This document shows, one piece after another, positions 20,866-31,626 of a stretch of DNA of 64,000 nt. The DNA is taken from the NCBI GenBank assembly GCA_930367215.1, contig OV884059.1:21662945-21726944 (forward strand), written 5' to 3'. The stretch comes from Pollenia angustigena. Its lineage: Eukaryota; Arthropoda; Insecta; Diptera; Polleniidae. Positions within the stretch are counted from its first letter, which is position 1. Each line of letters begins with the position of its first letter. The translations under genes were made by a program, and so were the position numbers. The notes under the pieces are model-generated. The model made no database searches. It was not told the origin of the DNA and saw only the letters and a program-made list of their open reading frames with translations.

Positions 20866-21998
20866 AGGGGCCGAAGTATGTACTTGAAAATAATAAAGGT
20901 CAAATAAAATATATATTATATACATTTTGATAAATTTTAATTTGTTTAGTTTGCGATTTGCTTTTCTTAAAACAAAACTAAAGTAAGTGCTTTAAGCATT
21001 CAATTTTTTATGAATTATTTGAGCACTATAATGTGCAACCAGTTTCCCTTTTGTTTAAATGAAAAAAAATATTAATATCGAATTACCTATTATATTTTTA
21101 AATGCATTGTAATATATTTTTCGAATAAAACTACATTAAAAAGGCACTAAATGTGTTTTGAAAATTTTGCCTCTTAAAGCTCTGGCAGCACTGGACCGTA
21201 GTAGTAGGGTAATTCCATGTCAAAACGACAAAGAGTGGTACACGACCCCTTTCGATTTTAATGAAATTTGGTGAAAAGGTTTCTTTTATCTTATAAGGAA
21301 CATATATGAACGAAGAAACATTTTAAAATTTGTTTTTCGAAAGTTATGACATTTTGAATATGACATAACTTTCGAAAGAAGGAGTACAGACCCCTTATAG
21401 AAGGCATCCGTACTCCTTATATTCTATACTATACATGCAATGTATTGTAGTTGTGGCAATTACGATAAAAATACATATAAAGTATTTTAAGTTTATTATG
21501 TACGATGTAACACTTGGTAAACATATTAGCAATAAAAAATCAATTGTCTGTGACTGCATTATTTGATATTGCCAATCAGTTGTAATGAGTATGATAACGG
21601 GCCATTTGAAAAAATTTTGTTGTGAAGAACGCCAATTTAAATAATCTGTTAGGTTCTATTCAATAAATGCTGATGCTCAAAGAACTTGTCTTTTTTTCAT
21701 TTTTAAAAAAGCGTAACTAGGTTAGATTCCTAAAAGTAGGTTGTTTATAAGTCTACATTCTAACAGCCGTACCTTAACAAAAGCGGAAGGCGGAACGCAT
21801 TATTACGCTCATCTTGTTTAATAAAACCCACATAGAAATAAAAATGGAGATAAAACCGCTAGATTGACTTAAAATGGCTAAATTGCCGTTACTTTTTAAC
21901 AATAGCAGCCAAGTTCACTATCTAACGCACTGAAAAAATCGGATTTCCAATTGCAAGTCGTTGACGTCGCGCTATTTGGGTTAACTTCATACATTTTG
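20866..21998. other. No gene seen; short hairpin repeat at 21209-21430
   Basis: A segment from GGGTAATTCCATGTCAAAAC (about 21208) through TACACGACCCCTTTCGATTT to GAAGGAGTACAGACCCC looks like a dispersed repeat. It contains the hairpin CTTTCGAAAG-type pair CGAAAGTTATGACATTTT with GACATAACTTTCG (21338-21380). The rest is featureless AT-rich DNA. Confidence 0.45.
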
Positions 21999-23033
21999 TA
22001 CACAGAAAAAATTATTTTTCGAATTCAAACAAAAATTTTGTAGAATCAAACAATTTTTTGTCTAAAATCGGTCCTACAAACAAATTCGCATATTCAAACA
22101 ATTTATTTGCATTTTGTTTATTGAAAAAAACGCCGATTTTTTCAAACAAATAATTTTACAGAATCAAACAAAAAGTTTACTGAAATTCATGTAAATTTCA
22201 AACAAATAATTTTGCTGAATCAAACAAAAAAGTTTTGGCACAAGCAATGACGCGCACACAAGCAAGCACTGTTGGCGAAGATGAAGCAGAGCAGAGCAGC
22301 CGGCTGGCTTTGAAACACATTTTTTTGTTGGAATAATTTTTGAACGAAGTCATATTTATACTCACAGTGTTTTTCTTCATCACTCACTGTTGCTTTATCC
22401 TTTCCTTTGCTAATGAAGAAGAAATGTAACCAAAAACGGCGGCAGACCGACTCGATATGGTTTCCGCCATCATTCTATTTTTGTATTTAATGTATTTAAA
22501 CAAACTATTTGAAAAAATTGAATACGGGATTTTGTTTTTTTTTTACCAACTTTGAAACCAACCAAAAATTTATTTTGTTTCTTATAATGTGTTTTTTCTG
22601 TTGTTTAAAAAAAATGAAACGTTTTTTTTACCTGCTTTTGTTTTTGTTGTTTTTTTACTACAAACCTCGTCACGCTATTTTATCATTTTTCTTATTGCTG
22701 TACTTTTTTAAAGCGTCCAAAAATAGACTGCATGTGTTTTTTGTTGTAGTTCTTATATTTCACATAAAGAAGTGTTGCTTACGATCAAATAAAAAAAAAA
22801 TGCAAAAAGACGACAACATTAAAGAGCGTTAAATATGTATGAAATATTATTATGAAAACTTCAAACCAATAGCGCGCTTATTAAATTTTTAAAGAGTTGT
22901 CCACACTTTTGTTGGTTAAATAAAAATCAAACAAAAATATTGATTGAATCAGTAAAAAAATTTTGTAGAAATCAAAAAAATTTTCTAACAAGTGTTTGTT
23001 TGAAAATAATTCGGCAATAATTTTTTCTGTGTA
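21999..23033. mobile_element. Inverted-repeat element, TIR TACACAGAAAAAATTATT
   Basis: The left end is TACACAGAAAAAATTATTTT and the right end in reverse complement is TACACAGAAAAAATTATTGC. Inside, words such as GAATCAAACAA and TTTTGTAGAATC repeat in direct and inverted orientation near both ends (22025-22230 and 22925-23000). No target duplication was recognised. The middle includes T-rich sequence whose 107-codon plus-strand frame (22509-22832) is low complexity. The superfamily is uncertain. Confidence 0.65.
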
Positions 23034-23170
23034 TGAGCAGGAGAATTTTTATCGGTATCTAATTTTAAGAACGTTTTAAAATAGGTTGGTACCTACTTAT
23101 GTATGTATACCTATAAAGATAAATTTTATACACAATGTAGAAAAAACATAGCGAACCATTCCGAATCACT

Positions 23171-23489
23171 AAGTCATCGTCCAGACTTGCAATCATGTTG
23201 CAGCAATTCTTGAGTTTAGAGGTGAGAGGGTTGTGAAGATTGGGGAGGGGAACTCAGTTTTATGTACTCTGCAATTCCGTTTTGTTTTGTTTTTCTCACA
23301 CTTTTTAACTTGAAGTTGGCTGTAGGTGTATTTGTTATTATAAACAAAATATAAAAAAAGAGAACGAAAGACAAGATAAAATATAAAAATTCCAAAACCA
23401 AAATTTCATAATCTGGAAACTTATGCAATTTCAAAGCAGAATTTTTAAAAATTGCAGCAACAAAAATTTACAAGTCTGGTCGATGACTT
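23171..23489. mobile_element. MITE, TIR AAGTCATCG(T/A)CCAGACTTG, ACT duplication
   Basis: Left AAGTCATCGTCCAGACTTGC, right in reverse complement AAGTCATCGACCAGACTTGT. ACT flanks both sides (23168-23170 and 23490-23492). 319 bp, non-coding. A further short inverted match, GTTGCAGCAATTC with GAATT..TTGCAGCAAC, continues the arms. Just to its right lies the half-palindrome repeat TTATGTCACTATTGAAGTAA, which also forms the inverted repeat at 58704-58960. Confidence 0.8.
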
Positions 23490-23767
23490 ACTCTAAAATT
23501 TCATTTTTTGTGTTATGTCACTATTGAAGTAAATGAGCGTTGCCGTTTTGATTACTTTTAACCAAAATTGGTTACTTTTTTCCCATGTGTACTTGTGTAC
23601 TTTGTTTCCATTTTTGTTACTTTTTTGCAACACAAAAATAACCAATTTTTAGTTTTTTGGGAACAAGAATTACCCGCTCCGCTTATTTGACCATTAAAGT
23701 GGTCTACTTAAAAATTATTTGTTTAGAAGCTTAAACTTTAACAGACTATCAAATTGACCATATAAGG

Positions 23768-24951
23768 CAGTGCTCCGCAACCGGTGTGCCGTGAGCTGGA
23801 TACAGGTGTGCCGCGGTCAAATTCAATGTTTTTGACATTTTAGCATTGATGGTCAAAAATTTTTCGGTGGAACTTTTGAACACGATGAATGAATGCATTA
23901 AAATCGTAAACATAATTAAATCAAGAGGCCTAAACTCGCAAATCTTTGTAATACTCTGTGCAGTAAAGGGAGCCGAATATGAATCCTTATTGTTTTATAC
24001 TGAAATTCGTTGGCTATCCCGAGGCAAAGTTTTGGCTATATGAGCTTCGTCACGAGGTGCGTGAGTTCCTTTTAAATCAAAATATGCCCGAACTACATCA
24101 GTACCTCGATGATGATTACTGGATATGAACTTTGTGAACTTTGAATGAACTTAATAAAAAAATACAAGGTCCAAATGAGAATATATTGACGAGCTCCGAC
24201 AAATTACAAGGGTTGAAAAAAAAACTCGAACTTTGGCGGAAAGAGTTGCAAAAGGATGTATGGAAATTTACCAAAGGACCAATCATAGTACAATTGAAAA
24301 CAAACAATTATTTGTGGATCTGGCCCAACAACATTTAAGTATGCTTCAGCAGAAATTTGATCAGTATTTTTATTCCATTAATACGGAACAATACGATTGG
24401 ATTCGAAATTATTGCAACCAATGCAATAATTTCTACGGAAGCACTGCCTCTGCAAATTCGAGAGGAATTTACAGATTTAAGTAATGACAAGACTCTAAAG
24501 CTTCACTTCTCCGAAGTTCCATTAGATGTTTTCTGGATTTACGTTAAAAAAGAATATCCTTGCATTTCCGACAAAGCAATCCTAACACTACTTCCATTTC
24601 CGACAACAAATTTATGTGAGCAAAGTATTAATCAAAAATATTAAGCGGTCATGCTTAAAAGGTCTTGATCAAGAACTTCGGGTTGCGCTGTCAAAAATCG
24701 AGCCGAATATAAAACTTTTGTGTTCATTGGAACAAGCGCATATATCACATTAGTGTAGTTAACTTCTGATTTAATAATAATTCAAAGCCTTTAATAGTAA
24801 TGTAAAAAAGAATTTCAAATAAAAAACTTAAAATTATTGTAAAATTTTGTATCGATTTAATACCTATGTATATATCTTAGCTTTTGGTGTGCCGCGTAAT
24901 TCTAGGAAGAATTTTGGTGTGTCGTAGGTAAGAAAAGGTTGCGGAGCACTG
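23768..24951. mobile_element. hAT-Charlie-like element, perfect 8-bp duplication
   Basis: The TIR is CAGTGCTCCGCAACCGGTGT on the left and CAGTGCTCCGCAACC in reverse complement on the right. ATATAAGG flanks both sides exactly (23760-23767 and 24952-24959). CAGTG..C..CAACC is the classic Charlie-type end, and GGTGTGCCG words are repeated inside both termini. It carries transposase remains ending at a natural stop. At 1,184 bp it lacks the N-terminal half of the coding region. Confidence 0.96.
23846..24753 (+). pseudogene. hAT-Charlie transposase C-terminal half (ZBED5/FAM200-like)
   Basis: Successive frames give FSVELLNTMNECIKIVNIIK, SRGLNSQIFVILC and ESLLFYTEIRWLSRGKVLA, which match the central block of Charlie-type transposases and their domesticated relatives ZBED5/FAM200. 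They continue with YELRHEVREFLL, FWRKELQ..., INTEQYDWIRN, LPLQIREEFTDLSNDKTLK, VPLDVFWIYVKKEYPCIS and finally LCSLEQAHISH followed by a stop at 24751-24753. The expected C-E-x-x-F hallmark before the last segment reads LCEQSINQKY. At least three frameshifts (near 24040, 24235 and 24480) and an early stop break it. The BED finger and first catalytic aspartate region are absent. The family is confident; function is lost. Confidence 0.93.
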
Positions 24952-25104
24952 ATATAAGGTTTATACTTTGAATTGTAGACGGCCATTATCTGCTACCTTC
25001 CCATCCGGTTTAATATGATTCTATTTCCACCGGGCAAAAAGCATCTATATTAAAAAATCTACCGCATAATTTAGCTCAATTTTACACTTTGATGGCATAA
25101 TAAC

Positions 25105-26092
25105 AAGGGAAACCATAAATATGCAATTGCATGTTTTTCCTTGTGCGACTAATGAAGGCAAATACAATATATTTAGCCGTTTTAGAGCCTGTTATGAATT
25201 TTGGCATCGATTTGTTAGTGCATGTTTTTGCATATTTTAGCGTTTGCAAAATTTTGTGCATAATGTAGTTAAACGAGCATTTTTTAAGTAAATAGCGCAT
25301 ATTTTGTTTTTTTAAAGGCATATTTTGATTCATGTTTAATTTTTTAGATGCCTACAAGAGCTTTTGCAGCAAAAAATTGTTTTCCGAAATTCTGGTTGGC
25401 AGATGACTTTCCTGTTTTAAATATATATCTGTATACCCAATTCAATTCGGCATCTGCATTAAATTTTTACTCTAAAATTGTAAGACAAAGCAGGTTGTCA
25501 TTAAATATAAATGTTATGCGATGAACATAGAAAGCTAGATCAATATGTTAGTATAACGATCGACGCAGACTTACTTTTAAAAGTGATGTAACGATGTCCA
25601 TCCGTCCGTCAGCCTGGTTTGTATATGGAGAATCGGTCTATAATTTTACTATTCCCCATAAATACTTCTTTCCGAATTAGATTTCTGTGTCTGTAAAACA
25701 TCTAATTATGTTGGTTTTTAAATTAAATTCGACCCAAAAATATGTTAATGCAAATTAAATTATTTTCGGTCAGTTCACATTTTCCCAAAGCTTTCCTCCC
25801 TTAAAATTTTTAGCTTTCTTTTAAATGTTAACCTTAAAGACAAAAACACATATGACTGTTAATATCTGCAAACATCTCTTGCATGAATTTTAACCTAATA
25901 TCGGCTTAAGCGATAATATTTTTAGGTTTTTTTACATTTTGTTATTAAATTGTTAAATATTTTGCCTTTAAATGAGCAATTTTTGATTTTTTAGGGCATA
26001 TTTTTAAAATTTTCTGGGTTTATATTCCAGTTTTTACTGCATATTTAATGCGCATCAAACGCGTTTTTTAGAGCATGTTTCTGGTTTCCCTG
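25105..26092. mobile_element. hAT MITE with GCATATTTT repeats, perfect 8-bp duplication
   Basis: The right end in reverse complement is CAGGGAAACCAGAAACATGC. The left reads AAGGGAAACCATAAATATGC, with the first base changed from C to A. ATAATAAC flanks both sides exactly (25097-25104 and 26093-26100). TGCATGTTTTTGCATATTTT-like words lie inside both ends, the same subterminal vocabulary as the hAT at 16629-18766, whose TIR is also CAGGG-AA-. The middle (25555-25700) contains a piece of the CGATGTCCATCCGTCCGT dispersed repeat. It is non-autonomous. Confidence 0.92.
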
Positions 26093-26100
26093 ATAATAAC

Positions 26101-26331
26101 ATAGCAAGGTTTAAAAAGTTTTACTTGTAAGAGCTCTTTATATAAAAAGGTTGAAAGCTCTTGCTCATAATGGTCTTAAAATAGACCAAAATAAGTTGTA
26201 ACTTTTTACAGGAGGTGCCACGTCCACTAAAAATTTTCAAAATTGTTTGATTGTTCATTCCGGACCGGTAATATACCGTCAAAAACTTATAAAAATCGGT
26301 CAAGCGGTTTATGAGCCTACAAAATACGAAC
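26101..26331. repeat. Dispersed repeat, flanks the next hAT insertion
   Basis: This contains AGGAGGTGCCACGTCCACTA, CCGGTAATATACCGTC and AAAAATCGGTCAAGCGGTTT, ending ...CCTACAAAATACGAAC. The sequence resumes after 26825 (CGAACACAATTTC), so the hAT at 26332 landed in it. No coding sequence. Confidence 0.45.
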
Positions 26332-26817
26332 TAGAGTTGTGTCGTTCCGGAACGACCTAGTTCCATTGAACGATTCCCTAAAAGGAACGGTGCGGACTTT
26401 TTCAATAGTTAATTTTTTGTCGTTCCTCGTTCCGCAATTGCAATCCGTGTGATGATCACATGTATTTTTGTAGGGTTATTTTTTGTGTATTGATCAATGT
26501 TGCCGACTTTTGTGTATTTTTGTTGTGACATATAAAAATTTTCTAATTAAATCAATTACTAATGTGATCCAACGCAATATATTTTAGCAATACATAATTC
26601 TTATGTAGGTAGTTGTTACGCCACAACATAAAAACAAACAATAACAAATATTTGATTGTTAACGTTTTAACGAACGACATAGAAGTTTTTTCGTTCCACG
26701 TTCATTCATTGTTCAAAGTAAAAACCGGAACGATGAACGAAAGGAACGACCAAGTTCCTTTGATCTTTCGGATCGGTCGGAACGATTCCACAAAAGGAAC
26801 GATTTTGCCCAACTCTA
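26332..26817. mobile_element. hAT MITE with GGAACGA subterminal repeats, perfect 8-bp duplication
   Basis: Left end TAGAGTTGTGTCGTTCCGGA; right end in reverse complement TAGAGTTGGGCAAAATCGTT. ATACGAAC flanks both sides (26324-26331 and 26818-26825). The words GGAACGA and TCGTTCC occur many times inside both ends (26340-26435 and 26690-26805). 486 bp, no transposase. The TAGAGTTGGG terminus is also that of the larger shell ending at 58675. Confidence 0.93.
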
Positions 26818-26938
26818 ATACGAACGAACACAATTTCTTCTTTTGAAATATTTTTCAACTGAAGTGCGAATAAAATATAACTTTTGATACAAAATTGTTT
26901 TGGTTACTTTTTTTCGCTTTTGGTTACTATATTTTTAC

Positions 26939-27147
26939 CAGGGCGAATTAACTACAGCTGGTGTCGAAACGGCATCTGATTTTGACAGTTCGGGCTTATT
27001 TGCTTTGATTTGTTAGTGTTTTGCTTATAATGGTTGACATTTCGAGCTAATGGCACTAACAATGCAATACAAAAAACCGTATGTTTTTTGCATTGTTGTT
27101 TTTGCATTGTGATAGTTCCAACACCACCTGTAGTTGAATTCGCCTTG
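26939..27147. mobile_element. 209-bp hAT MITE, TIR CA(G/A)GGCGAATT, perfect 8-bp duplication
   Basis: Left CAGGGCGAATTAACTACAGC, right in reverse complement CAAGGCGAATTCAACTACAG. ATTTTTAC flanks both sides exactly (26931-26938 and 27148-27155). A second member with the same terminus lies at 59767-60080 and a lone left end at 16917. Non-coding. Confidence 0.93.
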
Positions 27148-27572
27148 ATTTTTACATTGTGGTTACAATTTTTTTTTGGTTGTAGCAACGCTGATTGTAA
27201 TTAGGGATGCAAACGATACATCGATGATTAGAAAACATCGATGTATCGTTCATTAACATCAATATTTACATCGATGTTTTGATGGGCGATATATCGGCGA
27301 TACATCGGCGTCAAAACTAAAAAACATCGACATCGTACATTTAATATTTTCATTTATTAAAAAATTTTTAATATTATTTTTACCATTTTTAATTTTCTTT
27401 TTTTTAACTAAACCATTATTTTTAAAATATAAAAAGTGTTTTTCAAAGCATAGCAGTACAAAGTAGGTACGTACTTGTGTATATACATGCATTGCATAAC
27501 TATATGTAAGGGGTAACCCCTTTTATAATCTGAAGAAATGTTAAAACAATTTTGGAGACTGTGCAAGTGGGG

Positions 27573-27848
27573 AGACCCAACTATAATATTCTTAAGTTGG
27601 CTTAATTAAGCCACTGTAATATACATGTAAATCGTATGTGTCAAATCATATTGTACTTAAGAAAACTTTTTTTTACGTTTTATGAACCTGTCATTTGCTT
27701 ACGCAAAGTCTGAAATTGATTGCACTTTCTGTACGGAATCAAATGTTTTTTTTTTATTTTGTTTTTGTGTTTATAAATGCATTTTACAGGTTTTTTGTTA
27801 ATTTTAAAAAGAAGCTTAAGCAAGCTTAGGCATATTATAGTTGTGCCT
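27573..27848. mobile_element. MITE family 1, diverged copy 2
   Basis: Aligns along its length with the elements at 8632 and 29084: AGACCCAACTATAATATTC at the left, CTTAAGTTGGCTTAAT, TTCTGTACGGAATCAAATG in the middle, and GGCATATTATAGTTGTGCCT at the right. TTA follows the right end, but no TTA precedes the left, so the left duplication is mutated. Confidence 0.8.
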
Positions 27849-27851
27849 TTA

Positions 27852-28200
27852 TGCTGGGTACACACTATGCAACGCATTTACGCAATCTAGTGAATTAAAT
27901 TCATTTTCATTCATTCCAGATTTCATCAACATTAAAACGCTTTGATATTTTGAGGTTGCATTGAAACATATTGCATGTAGATTGCACTGTGTGTACCCAA
28001 AATTAGATTTGCAGTAGCAAAGAAGAAATTGAGCAATCCGTAAGTATAATGCTGGGTACACACAGTGCAATCTACATGCAATCTGTTTCAATGCAACCTG
28101 AAAATATCAAAGCGTTTTGATGTTGATGCAATCTGGAATGAATGAAAATAAATTTAATTCACTAGATTGCGTAAATGCGTTGCATAGTGTGTACCCAGCA
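27852..28200. mobile_element. 349-bp foldback element with 150-bp arms, TTA duplication
   Basis: The left arm starts TGCTGGGTACACACTATGCA. The right arm is its reverse complement and ends TGCATAGTGTGTACCCAGCA. The arms pair over about 150 bp (27852-28004 with 28049-28200), including CGCATTTACGCAATCTAGTG and GTGCAATCTACATGC. TTA lies at 27849-27851 and 28201-28203. The inner end of the left arm also reads GTGTGTACCCA, so the structure could be two head-to-head 155-bp MITEs rather than one foldback. A plus/minus open frame here is an artefact of the palindrome. Confidence 0.88.
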
Positions 28201-28328
28201 TTACTGCAAACTAGATTATAACATCGTGTTTTTTACCGATGTTTTTTAGTATCGATGCTTATCGTGGAAGCATCGATGTTTTTAAATATCGATGTTTTTT
28301 AGAACGATGTTGCATCCCTAATTGTAAT

Positions 28329-29080
28329 ACATACATTCATATGTATGTATGTATGTACATAATACAATTGGAAAAAGAACTACATGCAAATTATAACTCT
28401 TTATTCATTATTCGCATTTTTTCTTCAAAAAAAAAAAAAAAAATAAAACTAATAATAGACGAAAATTGTCCTATTTTTGCGGATACTTTTGTTATTGCAA
28501 CCATTTGTCAGATGGCAACAACAATAACAAAAGAAAAACTATTTGAGGTTTATATTTAGAACTGCAGAGGTGGACAAAATCTTGCATGCTATCTATCACA
28601 CTTGTTTGTATACAAAGATTTTTTTTATATGTAGGTACATATGTACATATGTACATAAGAATTTACCTATGTATATACATATGTACTAACAAAAAACATT
28701 TTTGCCCAAAATTATTTGTTTTTAGTTTTTTAAATTTATTTTTAAAAAGTTTTCATTTAAAATAAAAAAAAAAGTACCTACCTACCTACATACATATGTA
28801 TGTATTTAACACAAACAATATTAAATCTCTTCTCTCTTAAGTTATAGGTAGATAGATTTTTAATAAAAAAAAAAATAAAGTTAAATTAACTAGTTTTGAT
28901 ATGATAACTAAACAAAATAAACTATTTGTTTAATTCATAGTTAACTTTAGTTAATTTTCAATTTTTCAACACGCAATAATAAGCAAAAACAAAACAAACA
29001 AAAAATAAAATAAATTTAAACGAAAAATAACCAGAACAACAAATCGAAATAAGCAAAATAAAAACACTCGCCTTTAAGTC
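28329..29080. other. No gene seen; microsatellite belt
   Basis: TATGTATGTATGTACATA, ACATATGTACATATGTACAT and CCTACCTACATACATATGTA runs, A-homopolymers near 28430, and AT-rich sequence. No TIR pair or coding frame. Confidence 0.6.
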
Positions 29081-29083
29081 TTA

Positions 29084-29353
29084 AGGCCCAACCACAATGT
29101 GCTTATGTTGGCTTAAGCGAATGAGCGAATACATGTAAATTATATAAGGCAAACCATATTAAACTTAAGGAAACTTTTTGCTAAGTTTAATGAAACTGTC
29201 ATTTGCTTAAGCAAGGTGCGAATCTAATCGCACATTCCGTACGGAATCAAATGTTTTTTTATTTTGTTTTCGTTTAGTTAAATACATTTGAGAGACTTTT
29301 TGTTTATTTTTGACAGTAGGTTAAGCAAGGCTATGCATTTTATGGTTGAGCCT
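29084..29353. mobile_element. MITE family 1, copy 3, TTA duplication
   Basis: Nearly identical to 8632-8900 in sequence and length (270 bp). Left AGGCCCAACCACAATGTGC, right in reverse complement AGGCTCAACCATAAAATGC. TTA flanks both sides (29081-29083 and 29354-29356). The middle TTCCGTACGGAATC palindrome is preserved. Confidence 0.9.
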
Positions 29354-29699
29354 TTAGGTTGCCTTGACTTAAGTTTCTTTGCCGCATATTTCTGATTATC
29401 TTATTTACTTTTAAGTAAAGAAAATCTATTATGTCAATCAATATATAGATAGGTATCAATACAACAAACATTTTGTTGATAGTGAATACCAGTAAATATA
29501 AAAAAAAATGTTACCCTTTTTACGGAACAGGGATGGATAATCTAAATTATTAAATGGTACTAAATCCCTACAAAATGAAATCTCTACACTGCAGATGCAC
29601 ATAAGAGAGTTTTTTGTTTGTATATTTTAAATAACAATAAACTTAACATAGAAAAAAATCTAAAAATAATGAATAGCTCAAATTATCGATAAAATTGTT

Positions 29700-29732
29700 T
29701 TTGTATACCCTTCGCGACAGGTGGAAAAGGGT
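29700..29732. repeat. TATACCCTT ... AAGGGTATA hairpin
   Basis: TATACCCTTCGCGACAGGTG is followed by GAAAAGGGTATAAG, a short hairpin of the kind scattered through fly intergenic repeats. TTTATACCATTCACCGAAAT at 44703 and CCCACACC/GGTGTGGG at 15614/16443 are of similar style. Confidence 0.4.
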
Positions 29733-29961
29733 ATAAGTACATGGGGTTTTCGAAGAACAGAGACGTGATTAGGGGACTAGGTTGTTACATATTTTTATCA
29801 TATACCAATAGTCCGAATTTTTTTTCATTTAGCCAGATCGGTACGCAAATGGCTGAACAAACCACGACTGTCTCTTAGTTTTTTTTTTAAATCTCATGTT
29901 GTTGTTGTTTTTATATAGCCATGACCGAAAGTAACTAGGTACATACATATGGGCACTTCCA

Positions 29962-30355
29962 AGATTGTAAACGGGACATTCGCACACGTTTATATTGACA
30001 AAACTGTAAAAACAACCTGATTTTAATTTTTCTAAATTAATGATTCTTTTAACTCTCAATTAGCTCTTTAATTTCCGCAAATGAAATTTTTCGCTTACTG
30101 TCGTGGTTTCCGAGATAATTGCAAAAAACCAGTGATTGTAAACGGGACAAAAAACTGAAGTGGGTTTTAAGGGGTAACCGTTTAAACAGTGATTTCTGCG
30201 AAACCTGACACAATATTTTATTGGGATTAATTTTAAAATGTTGCGTACTAATGTGCCCTAAAAATGGTTTCGATTTCAAAATAAAATATGAATTACATTT
30301 TTTTAAATAAATTGTTAAAGAAATTGTAAACGCGACATTGTAAACGGGACAATTT
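29962..30355. repeat. Interspersed direct repeats of TGTAAACGGGACA
   Basis: GATTGTAAACGGGACA occurs at about 29964 and 30135, and ATTGTAAACGCGACATTGTA continuing AACGGGACAATTTT at about 30322-30350. Four near-identical 13-15-mers lie within 390 bp, separated by about 170 and 190 bp. The spacers do not obviously align. Two minus-strand frames of 76 codons over this region do not look like a known family. Confidence 0.55.
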
Positions 30356-31620
30356 TTCCACCATGATTTAAAATTTTTTTATGTTGCTATTTATAATCCT
30401 TTATATAAGAAACTTAATAAAAAATGTTTTTCAGATCATAAATATGCCTTAGATTAGAGTATAGTTGTTCCAAATGCATATTTTCTAATATACACAAGTA
30501 TGTGCTAAAAGTTGTAGTACTTCGTTTACCATTTATCTTTTTTTTTCGAATCAATTAATTTATACGCATATATTAAAAAAATAAATCTTGAAAAGAAAAA
30601 TTTTTTTTTTCCATTTTTTGTGGTTGGCGTTTTTTTGGAAATAGCCATATATAAATATACACTTGTGTAAGTTGGTTTTTTTATTCTTTTTTTAAACTTT
30701 TTTGATTTACATACTTGTACAGCGCAGTTGATTTAACGATGTCCGTCTGTCCGTAGTGGGGCGCAAATTTGCATAAAAACTATTAGGTTATCGCTCGCTT
30801 GCAATGTTAGTCAATTTGTCTTGCTGAAAATTTCAAGTAGGACTGATAATTTTGAAAGAGATTCGATATTTTTCTTCCAGTAATCAGTGTAAAGATTGTT
30901 TAAAACTTTCTAAAACACCTGAGCATAGAGCATTAAGTCATTCATACAGAATGATCTCCGACGTAGTAATCGGAACTTTTGCAAGTTTAGTTTAACATAA
31001 ATTACAAGAATCAAATTGTACTTAAAAAAGTCACTTAATTCGAGAAAAAAAAGAAAAAAGTCATCTTTTTACAATGTACTTTTTATGTTATGGACGTACT
31101 GTGATTTTTTTTTTATCTCAAAAAGTGCAATAGTTATAAGTTTTCTATCATTGGGATACGAATTTATGAAGCCCTAATTTTGTAATACGCAACGCCAAAA
31201 ATAGCATTGAAAGTACCAACAAAGTCGAAAATATTTCAACAATAAATTTCAGTTTATCAATAGTATGAAATGGGAATTTAGCACATTTGAACGAAACCTT
31301 TTAAATTAATTTTTTGAATCCCAAGAAAAACGATGATAACTGGCAAAATAAAATAAAGTAATGTTTAAGAAAAAAAAAAAGATTTAGTGTTCATCCAATA
31401 AATCTAGTTTGTGAAATCCTTTGATTTTCTGTTGCAAAAAGTTAACAGCAGATTTTGTTAAAAGTTAACAGAAAATTTGGTAATCTGTCTTGCCATAAAA
31501 GCGGTCGGATTTGGAAAGATGGCATTATATGCTCCACATTCACGTTTGCCATGTTTATTCTTTGCCGCTCAGAAGACAACTAAAAATGAGAATTCCTAAG
31601 CGGCGCCGCTTATCCGCTCA
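30356..31620. other. No gene seen; dispersed repeat pieces
   Basis: TTGATTTAACGATGTCCGTC at about 30727 is a fragment of the repeat seen at the window start. GCCCTAATTTTGTAATACGC at about 31172 resembles the MITE end at 14605. CAACAATAAATTTCAGTTTA near 31237 recurs near 60342. Otherwise AT-rich DNA without a coding frame. Confidence 0.45.
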
Positions 31621-31626
31621 GAAATT

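Larger units (their letters stand above)
23538..27193. mobile_element. Probable hAT shell with TGGTTAC subterminal repeats, host of four insertions
   Basis: The right terminus GTAGCAACGCTG (to 27193) in reverse complement is CAGCGTTGCTACAACC, matching the left GAGCGTTGCCGTTTTG (from about 23535). Both ends carry TGGTTAC/GTTACTTTT words (23555-23660 and 26900-27180). Comparison with 58935-58960 shows the left junction falls just after GTAAATGAGCG. Four younger elements lie inside: 23768-24951, 25105-26092, 26332-26817 and 26939-27147. No matching target duplication was found, so the shell is an inference. Confidence 0.5.
27202..28320. mobile_element. hAT element with ATCGATG subterminal repeats, perfect 8-bp duplication
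   Basis: Left end TAGGGATGCAAACGATACAT, right end in reverse complement TAGGGATGCAACATCGTTCT. ATTGTAAT flanks both sides (27194-27201 and 28321-28328). CATCGATG or close variants occur at least five times inside the left end and three times inside the right. Two younger elements are nested in it (27573-27848 and 27852-28200). No transposase remains. Confidence 0.93.

Noticed and set aside
22509..22832. 107-codon plus-strand frame rich in F and L that could look like membrane segments
   Set aside because: Poly-T-rich DNA inside an inverted-repeat element; hydrophobicity follows from TTT and TTG codons.
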